A stretch of DNA of 64,000 bases from Myxocyprinus asiaticus (Eukaryota; Chordata; Actinopteri; Cypriniformes; Catostomidae). Shown one piece after another: positions 57,354-64,000 of the stretch (positions within the stretch are counted from its first letter, which is position 1; every line of letters starts with the position of its first letter). Below the pieces are notes generated by a model. It searched no databases. It saw nothing but the letters and a program-made list of their open reading frames with translations, and was not told the origin of the DNA. The stretch is from NCBI RefSeq assembly GCF_019703515.2, contig NC_059348.1:22988156-23052155 (forward strand), in the 5' to 3' direction. The translations under genes and the position numbers were made by a program.

Positions 57354-57829
57354 TGTAGCAATGATGGCAGGGCAGTTGTGTTCCATGTGCAGTTTATTAA
57401 CAGTATAAATAGTAAAACAAAGTAACAAAATAAAGGAAAAACAAAAGGCAGGAAAGGGTTCGATACACCGGTAGACAATCCAGAAAGGCAAACCAAGTAA
57501 ATCTGAGAGGCAGAGGGGTAATCCAGTAAACAGGCAATAAATCCAAAAACTCACTAGCAGGCTGGGAAATACGAAGAACAGGCAGGAGTCAAAACACAGA
57601 GAAAACAGGAATGGTAAATAACGCTCAGAAATGTAGACCAGACAAACAAGACTTCGCAATGAATGCATGTAAACAGGGAACTTAAATAGACAGTTAATAT
57701 GGAACAGGTGGGAGTGTAATCAGTTTGAACGGAGGATTATCGGAAATGTAGTTTGTGAAATGTTAGTACTCTGGAGATGGCAACCTCTGGCAGCATACAG
57801 GAGAGATAGCAGGCGCTGTAGGTGTAACG
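57354..57829 (-). repeat. 3' LTR of the chromovirus
   Basis: Near-identical to the 5' LTR, with small indels near the outer end and no AAGAT segment before the Gag ATG. Preceded inside the element by a G-rich tract (minus strand, 57843-57835) that serves as polypurine tract. Confidence 0.85.
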
Positions 57830-57892
57830 GAGCGCCCCCCCCCGCCGCGAACGGCTCCTGACGTGAGGAGGTTGTCTACGTCGGGGTCTACC

Positions 57893-58439
57893 TTAACCTC
57901 TGGGAGCGGGACGATTAGGAAAATTGTGGTGGAATTCAGCGATGAAAGCAGGGTCTAGAATGTCCTCAGAGTTAGTCCAGGAACACTCCTCAGGGCCGTA
58001 GCCCTCCCAGTCAAACCAAGTATTGAAGCATCTGACCCCGGCATCGAGAGTCCAGGAGCTTGTGTACCTGAAAGGCTTCCCCTCCATCAATGAGGAATGG
58101 AAGGGGTCTCTGGGGGTCTTGAGGGCCCTCCTCTCTCGGAGGCGCCGCAGGTTTGAGCAGGGAAACATGAAAGGTGGGGGGGGGGGAAACACGGTAATTA
58201 GCAGGGAGCTGATGTTTGATCCGATAAACCCATTGTCCTGGAGCATAGTTGGGGCCAGGGTGCCGATGGAGATTGGCCGGTTCTCCCTGTCGGCAAATGG
58301 CATGCTGTAAATGGACGTGAGCTTGATACCAGATAGCCTTGCTGCGCTGCATCCAGTCGTTGACTGCAGATACATCGGATGGCTCCCTGGACCAGGGAAA
58401 GTGTGGGGGTTGAAAACCTAGGATGCACTTGAAAGGCAT
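57893..58439 (-). pseudogene. Integrase C-terminus and chromodomain
   Basis: Begins [16 protein letters not shown] and includes the [11 protein letters not shown] motif common near the end of gypsy integrases. A frameshift near 58020 separates this from a chromodomain-type segment [20 protein letters not shown] and [10 protein letters not shown], ending at the stop at 57893. Chromodomains of this group guide insertion to modified chromatin. Confidence 0.8.
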
Positions 58440-59100
58440 GGTTCCGGTGGCTGGTTTGAACAGGGAGTTTTGAACATATTCTGCACAGGGAAAGAAACGG
58501 CTCCAGTCGTGCTGGTTGACTTGACAGTAGGCCTGGAGGAATTTACCTAGGTCCTGATTTAGACGTTTACCTTGACCATTGGATTGAGGGTGTTAACCAG
58601 AGGTTAGACTAACATTGATGTTGAACAGTTTGAAGAATGCAGACCAGACTCGGAAGGTGAATTGGGGGCCACGGTTGGAGACAATATCTTCAGGTAGGCC
58701 ATAAAAGCAGAAGACGTACTGGAACAGGTTCTCAGCACATTCCATAGACGAGGGGAGCTTGGGCAGAGGGATGAACCTCCAGGCCTTAGAGAAGCGGTCC
58801 ACCACGGTTAAGATGGTAGTGAATCCCTGAGAGTTGGGTAGATCCGTGACAATTCACTGCGATATGGGACCAAGGACATCGAGGGGCAGGTAGAGGCTGA
58901 AGGAGACCAGACGGGAGCTGTCGAATATATTTGGGAGGCACACATATTGCAGTTCTTTGCATAAGAGACCTCAGTAGCTAGGTTCTCCCACAAAAACCAG
59001 TTTTGCACTAACCTGCAAGTAGCTTGAGTACCTGGATGTCCCGAGCAGGCAGAGTCATGAACCCACTGAAGAACTCGGTTGCGTAAGGAGCTGGGAACAA
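58440..59100 (-). pseudogene. Chromovirus integrase, catalytic residues lost
   Basis: Starts with an HHCC zinc-binding segment (HDSACSGH and, further on, CNMC). In the core, the first Asp is present (MVDRFSK, 58799-58797); the second catalytic Asp is Asn (SNRGPQF, 58676-58674); the Glu position is Lys (58568-58566); a TAA stop sits at 58595-58593 between them. Integrase would insert the cDNA; this one cannot be active. Confidence 0.85.
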
Positions 59101-59120
59101 AGACCTTATCTGGAGGGCAG

Positions 59121-59520
59121 TCAGCGGGAGTGGGTTCTTGGTTCTGAGCTTGGGTGATGTCTGCCATTATGTCCCATTGTACGGGAGCGACAATGAGAGT
59201 AGGTGGAATAATGGAAGTCACATGGTTGTTGCCAGTAGTGGACCCATAAATGCGGGACAGGGCGTCGGCTTTGGTGTTCTTGGAGCCAGGTCGAAAGGTG
59301 GTGAAATCGAGCCTGACAAGGATTTAAGCGTTTAGCAGACTGAATGTATTCCAGGTTGCAATGATCCATGATTACCAGAAAAGGATGAGCTCCTTCTAGC
59401 CAATGTCTCCACTCCTCGAAAGCCACCTTCATGGCTAAAAGTGCACGGTTGCCAACATTGTAGTTTCTCTCAGTAGCAAATAACTTGCACGAGTAGAAGG
59501 CATAAGGATGGAGTTTGGCA
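59121..59520 (-). pseudogene. Chromovirus RNase H region
   Basis: Contains [20 protein letters not shown] and [20 protein letters not shown], typical of Ty3/gypsy RNase H downstream of the reverse transcriptase. The frame changes after LNPCQARF. Confidence 0.75.
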
Positions 59521-59639
59521 GGAGATCCTTGTCACTGGGAGAGTATCGCACCAACTCCTGAATCTGAGGCATCTACTTCCAACACGAAGGGTCGAGTGGG
59601 GTCTGGATGATGGAAAATGGGGGCTATAGTGAAATGTCA

Positions 59640-60520
59640 TTTAAGGTCATCGAAAGCTTGACGAGAAGGTGTCCAGTTTAGCTTCTGGGATTTACCATGG
59701 AGCAATGAGGTGAGTGGGGCAGCCACAGAGCTGAAACCTCGGTGAATCATCTGTAGAAGTTGGCAAAACCAAGGAAGCGCTGTAGTTCTTTGACACAGGT
59801 AGTGGCCACTGCAGAATGGCTTGTAACTTGGAAGAGTCCATGGTGACCCCCTCAGGGGAGATGACATACCCCAGGAAAGAGATGGTAGACTTGTGAAACT
59901 CACATTTAGCCATCTTGGCATACAGTTGATGTTAGATGAGGTAGTTGAGCACCACTCTGACATGCTGAATGTGCTCATCAAGGGAAGAAGAGTATCAGAA
60001 AGTCATCAATATAGATTATAACCCATTTGACATATTTCGCGATATCATTGACATTCACAAAGGCTTGGAAGACAGATGGACTGTTGGAAAGTCCAAAAGG
60101 CATTACCTGGTATTCGTAGTGCCCAGTGTATGTAGAAGAGACCGTCTTCCATTCATCCCCCTCCCAGATGCGGATTAAATTGTAGGCGTTACAAAGATCC
60201 AGTTTAGTGTAGATCTTGGGGCATCATAACTGTTCTAACACTGCTGGTACCAGAGGGAGGGGATAGCGATACTTGGTGATTGTGTTCAGGCCTCAGTAGT
60301 CAATGCATGGACGAAGACCCCCAACCTTCTTTCCTACAAAGAAGCAGCAGAAGTGGATGGTCGAATTAATCCTTTTTCCAGGAATTCCGAAATGTACTCC
60401 TCCATAGCTTTAGTCTCAGGCTCAGATAAGGGGTGTATCCTCCATGTGGAGGAGAGAAGCCTGGCAGAAGGTCAATGCCAGTCACAGGAACGGTGAGGAG
60501 GAAGTTGTGTAGCCTTTGAT
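59640..60520 (-). pseudogene. Chromovirus reverse transcriptase
   Basis: Motifs in order: [40 protein letters not shown], and the YIDD active-site box at 60013-60002, then [20 protein letters not shown] with GVTMD. Stops and frame changes occur before and after these blocks (for example soon after the YIDD box and near 59790). Confidence 0.85.
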
Positions 60521-60849
60521 TTGCTGAATGCCTCCTGGAGATCCAAATAACAATGTGGTAGAATTGAAATCTCCTTTTCAGGGAGGATCGTTATGGTGCT
60601 TACAGGAGAGAGAGAGACGGGTTCAGGAAGGTTGAGGCAAGACTGGAAACAGGAAGCACTCCAACGAGTGATTTGTCCATCTCTCCACGAGATCTCAGGG
60701 TTGTGAAGTCTCAGCCATGGCAGGCCAAGAACAATCGGGTTCCTAGGAGATTGAATGACTAGGAACTGAATTTCCTCATGAAAGACTCCAACTTGAAGAC
60801 GAATGGGTTGATTGATCTGTAGAATCTTGCCAGAGCCCAGGGGTCGTCA

Positions 60850-61010
60850 GTCTAGCGCTGAGACATGTAAAGGAGGGACACAAGGGACAAAAGCGGTTTT
60901 AGATTTGTGGCAAGTGCCAGGTCAATAAAGTTACCTGAAGCCCCTGAATCTAAAATGACAGACAATTGATGTTCACTATTTAGAACATGCAATGTGACAA
61001 AGTTCAAACT
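60850..61010 (-). pseudogene. Chromovirus aspartic protease region
   Basis: Contains VILDSGASGNFIDLALAT with the catalytic DSGAS at 60950-60936, the retropepsin-type signature that processes Gag-Pol. Downstream sequence continues to the polymerase with stops. Borders approximate. Confidence 0.7.
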
Positions 61011-61022
61011 GTTCAATATGAA

Positions 61023-61945
61023 TTAAGTTTGAAAATTAGTTGGGCAGGCAGCTAGTAAGTGTCCCAACTGTCCGCAGTAGACACATAATCTCTCTCGGAG
61101 ACGGCGTCGAGAGGAACGACCCACTTGCAATGGCTCATGATGACTGGTTGCAGCGATGTCAAAGTGAAGTGACTGTAGAGAACTGACTGGACGACGGGCT
61201 TTGATCAGGTTATACAGGTGATTGGCGAGTTTGATGAATCCATCAAGAGGTCTCCCCTCATCACGACATGCTAGTTCAGTTTGAAGGTCAGGATTTAACC
61301 CCTGACGGAACAACTTCAAAGTGTCCTCCACCCATACGGTTTGCGCTGCTAGCGTGCTGAAGGATAAGGCGAACTCATCAGCAGACTTCTTCCCCGGTTT
61401 TAAACTCAATAGAAGTTCTCCCGGGTCCTTACCACCCTCAGAGTGCTCAAATTTCCTGTAAACGAGCTAGGAAGTGAGACAAGGAACACTTTAAAATGTT
61501 CTCACAACTCCAAACTGCCGTAGCCCAGTCTAGTGCCTTTCCTGACAGCAGTGATACATTGAAGGAAACATGAGCTTCATCATTAAGATACATTTGAGGT
61601 AGTTGGGATAGAAAAAGCTCATCGTAAGAGAAAACCTTGACACTTACTGGGTGATCCATCAAACTACTCTGGAAGTGAGAGTTGAGGATTAACAACGGCT
61701 GTAGAGTGCGTTGTGCTGCAGGCTGAGTTGTTTGTGGAAACCCCCTTCGGAGATACCTGCAGGTTTGGCTGCACGGATTTAAAGAGTTCTTCCGTGACTG
61801 AGGTAAGCTTGCACAGCTGATGGTGACTGGTAAGCATTGCTGCTTGCGTTGTAACAAGCTTGTGTAACTGTTGGAAAGCTGCTGGATCTAAGTTAGGTGA
61901 AGTCTTCTGTAGCAAAGACGCTGGGGCAGTTGTGTTAAGATCCAT
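61023..61945 (-). pseudogene. Chromovirus Gag, frameshifted
   Basis: Starts at ATG 61945, inside the 5' LTR, and runs through the primer site into the interior. The reading moves between frames near 61670 and again near 61430. Recognisable parts are the capsid region (YLNDEAHVSFNVSLLSGKAL, later FALSFSTLAAQTVW and LFRQGLNPDLQTELA) and a CCHC zinc knuckle CVYCGQLGHLLAAC at 61044-61085. Gag packages the element RNA. Confidence 0.75.
61899..61906 (-). promoter_or_regulatory. Candidate self-primer binding site
   Basis: On the minus strand AAGACTTC starts one base after the LTR and is complementary to GAAGTCTT in the LTR (minus strand of 62214-62207) at the predicted transcript start. Eight pairs, same one-base gap as in the 51.7-kb element. 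No tRNA-type primer site seen. Confidence 0.5.
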
Positions 61946-62390
61946 GTGCAGTTTTATAACAGTATAAATAGTAAAACAAAGTAGCAAAATAAAGGGAAAA
62001 CAAAAGGCAGGCAAGGATACGATACACAGGGAGACAGTCCAGAAAGGCAAACCAAGTAAATCCGAGAGGCACAGGGGTAATCCAATAAACAGGCAATAAA
62101 TCCAAAAACTCACTAGCAGGCAGGGAAATATGAAGAACAGACAGGAGTCAAAACACAGGGAAAACAGGACTGGTAAATAACGCTCAGAAATGCAGACCAG
62201 GCAAACAAGACTTCGCAATGAATGCATGTAAACAGGGAACTTAAATAGACAGAGTTAATATGGAACAGGTGGGAGAGTAATCAGTTTGAATGGAGGATTA
62301 TGGGAAATGTAGTTCGTGAAATGTTAGTACTCTGGAGATGGCAACCTCTGGCGGCGTACAGGAGAGATAGCAGGCAATGCAGGTGTAACG
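61908..62390 (-). repeat. 5' LTR of the chromovirus
   Basis: On the minus strand starts CGTTACACCTGC and ends TTTGCTACA, so the usual TG start is CG here (in both LTRs). TATTTAA (62247-62241) lies 31 nt before GCGAAGTCTT, the predicted transcript start. Confidence 0.85.
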
Positions 62391-62666
62391 GTATCTGGAC
62401 AAACTGACAGCTAGAATGCCAAGGATCTGCAAAGCTGTCATTACTGCACGTGGAGGATTTTTTGATGAGAACTCTTTGAAGTATTTTAATTTTTTATATA
62501 TTTGTTTTAAATTGTAATAGTAATTTTTCACGTTATTAATGTCCTGACTATAAATTGTGATCAGTTGAATGCCACTTTGGTGAATAAAGTTACCAATTTC
62601 TTTCCATAAGAACAAAATCTGTACATTATTCCAAACATTTGGCTGCCAGTGTAGTTCTGCATTGTC

Positions 62667-63069
62667 ATAAAGGTGCACTCAGTAATTTTTGAATATGTTG
62701 TCTTGGACCTACACAGACATCTAGCGACATGGATGCAGCATAATTTAAAAGCAATTGTGTCCAGTTAATTCACTATTCACATTCAGTCATGATCAGTTTA
62801 ATCCATGAGTGAAAGTGTCCAATAACAGAGTGGTTACTGAGATCAAGAGAATAGTATTCAGCTGGTCATGTGATCCCAACATGGCCACCCCCTTGAGGGG
62901 ACCCTCTTCATGTAGATTCAAACAGCTTTTATAAGGTTACTGATATAACTGGAGTCTTCATCCCATGTGAGTGCGCATGATTTTATACATATGTCTCAAA
63001 ATTAAAAAATTTTTTTTTTTTAAAGTAAAACTTTTTAAATGAGAAAAAAAATACTGAGTGCACATTTAA
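62667..63069. mobile_element. MITE with GTGCACTCAGTA ends
   Basis: Left AAAGGTGCACTCAGTAATTT; the right side in reverse is TTAAATGTGCACTCAGTATT. About 400 bp, TTAA at the right border. No coding content. Confidence 0.7.
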
Positions 63070-64000
63070 ATTGTTTCAAATCATAATTTTGCAATAGTTA
63101 TCTAGTAAACAAGTGAACATAATAAAACCACACTGAGATGTATTATGGTAAGAGTCAACTACAGTAGATTTTTTTAACTGAAAGGTTGAAATGTTTTTTT
63201 AGAAAAAGAGTATTTCTCCTAAATATCAGGTCAGGGCAGATTTATATAGAGACAAGTGGTCACATGTGTTTTATCCTGTATGCTTTAACTTTATACAATT
63301 CAATAATTACAATTTCTGTGAACAAAGGCAATTATTTGATATTTCTGTGCTCCTTTTACATGTTTGCTTTTGTTTTATAAATTGTTTTGTGTTTCCTTAT
63401 TGTTTTCATTTTTTACTGAAAAGCCATTTAAAGAGCATACAAGTCTTTTTTTTTAGGCTGCACGAGGCAAGGCAAGTCATGTTTATTATAGGTATAGCGC
63501 ATTTCATACACAATGGTAATTCAAAGTGCTTTACATAAATACAAGATACATTAAAAATCTATTTTAAAACCAAGAACAAGAAATGAGAATAAAAATAATA
63601 AAATAAATGCAAAAATGTATTTAGAAATTATTATAATAATAGAAAAAAATCCTAATTCAAGAGCTTTTTTATTCAGTATTTTATGATTATTTTGTGGGAA
63701 ACTAGGACATTCTGTTTGACACTGACCATAGGCCCTTATCACACTTCCAGTTGCAGAGCAGAAGCTTTGCTTAGTAGCATAAAACAACTTCCGATGCAGT
63801 CTGTTTCAATGGCAGTGCCCACAGTGCGGAATTATTATGGACTATTTTATGTATAATTCATCTCAAATACTTAATCTAAACAGACCTACCTCACCGTACA
63901 ATCATTATTCATGGATGATGAAGTATAGAAAAACGATGTCATGTTGTTTTATTATTTTAAACATGTATGTATGTATGTGAGCAGGGAACGCTTCACATAA
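63070..64000. other. AT-rich intergenic DNA with one dispersed repeat
   Basis: The segment 63451-63550 (GGCAAGGCAAGTCATGTTTA to CAAAGTGCTTTACATAAATA) matches a very common fish repeat built on GGCAAGTTTATTTATA-like text, family not named. The rest shows no gene; a short (TATG)n is near 63965-63977. Confidence 0.5.

Larger units (their letters stand above)
57354..62390 (-). mobile_element. Ty3/gypsy chromovirus, degraded
   Basis: A 5037-bp minus-strand LTR retrotransposon with LTRs at 62390-61908 (5') and 57829-57354 (3'), flanked by a perfect 5-bp duplication GTATC (57349-57353, 62391-62395). Order along the element: Gag with CCHC knuckle, aspartic protease, reverse transcriptase, RNase H, integrase and a chromodomain, the layout of chromoviruses such as fish sushi elements. 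Multiple frameshifts, stops and catalytic substitutions show it is dead. Confidence 0.9.
56894..62651 (+). mobile_element. Tc1-like element relic, split by an LTR retrotransposon
   Basis: Inverted ends: CAATGGTAGCCAAAGGTTTG on the left and, in reverse, CACTGGCAGCCAAATGTTTG on the right, with TA at both outer borders (56892-56893, 62652-62653). Once the insertion 57354-62390 is removed, the plus strand reads a Tc1-transposase-like C-terminus: MAKRNSFL and GMRKYLDKLTARMPRICKAV then ITARGGFFDEN, with in-frame stops upstream. The N-terminal and most of the catalytic region are absent. The junction falls within that coding relic. Confidence 0.7.

Overview
The window looks like nuclear DNA of a teleost fish, most likely a cypriniform (carp-like) species. 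It is AT-rich, genes are sparse and split by kilobase introns, and it is packed with fish-type repeats: TTAA-flanked fold-back MITEs resembling the Angel family, a tRNA-derived SINE, several hAT-like short elements with 8-bp target duplications, Tc1-like relics, a Ty3/gypsy chromovirus, and tandem CTGGTCT-type minisatellites. No prokaryotic, organellar or free viral genome is present.

Only two cellular genes can be supported, both on the minus strand. At 33260-33910 a single coding exon encodes a 216-residue protein with two membrane segments, best matched to TMEM275. Four exons between 48160 and 40530 join cleanly, all introns in phase 1, into a 130-residue two-pass membrane protein that I recognise as kinocilin (kncn), a protein of sensory hair-cell cilia. 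As I recall, the two genes are also neighbours in mammals (1p33 in human, between DMBX1 and MKNK1), so the pair supports each call.

Layout: 1-33 kb holds no recognisable protein gene. It is a repeat landscape: a 3.1-kb hAT-like element with nested insertions (6.15-9.26 kb), a 42-bp minisatellite (10.7-12.0 kb), short hAT-like elements (12.3, 17.6, 19.5 and 23.7 kb), a truncated LTR element with tandem-repeat coding (14.8-16.4 kb), and a repeat-poor block that may be conserved regulatory DNA (21.1-22.1 kb). 33-35.4 kb is tmem275 with a probable untranslated first exon. 40.5-48.2 kb is kncn, whose introns and 3' flank are invaded by MITEs and a SINE. 51.70-54.77 kb is a complete LTR retroelement that carries a small Gag fragment followed by arrays of amino-acid repeats instead of Pol. 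57.35-62.39 kb is a degraded minus-strand chromovirus (Gag, protease, reverse transcriptase, RNase H, integrase, chromodomain) inserted in a Tc1 transposase relic.

The most interesting mobile-DNA signal is that the Gag-plus-repeat element and the chromovirus share one primer layout: no obvious tRNA primer site, but 8-10 nt starting one base inside the LTR that are complementary to a stretch about 31 nt downstream of the LTR TATA box. This is the arrangement expected for Tf1/sushi-type self-priming. A relative of the Gag-plus-repeat element lies at 14.8-16.4 kb with the same order of repeat blocks, so this looks like a real non-autonomous family.
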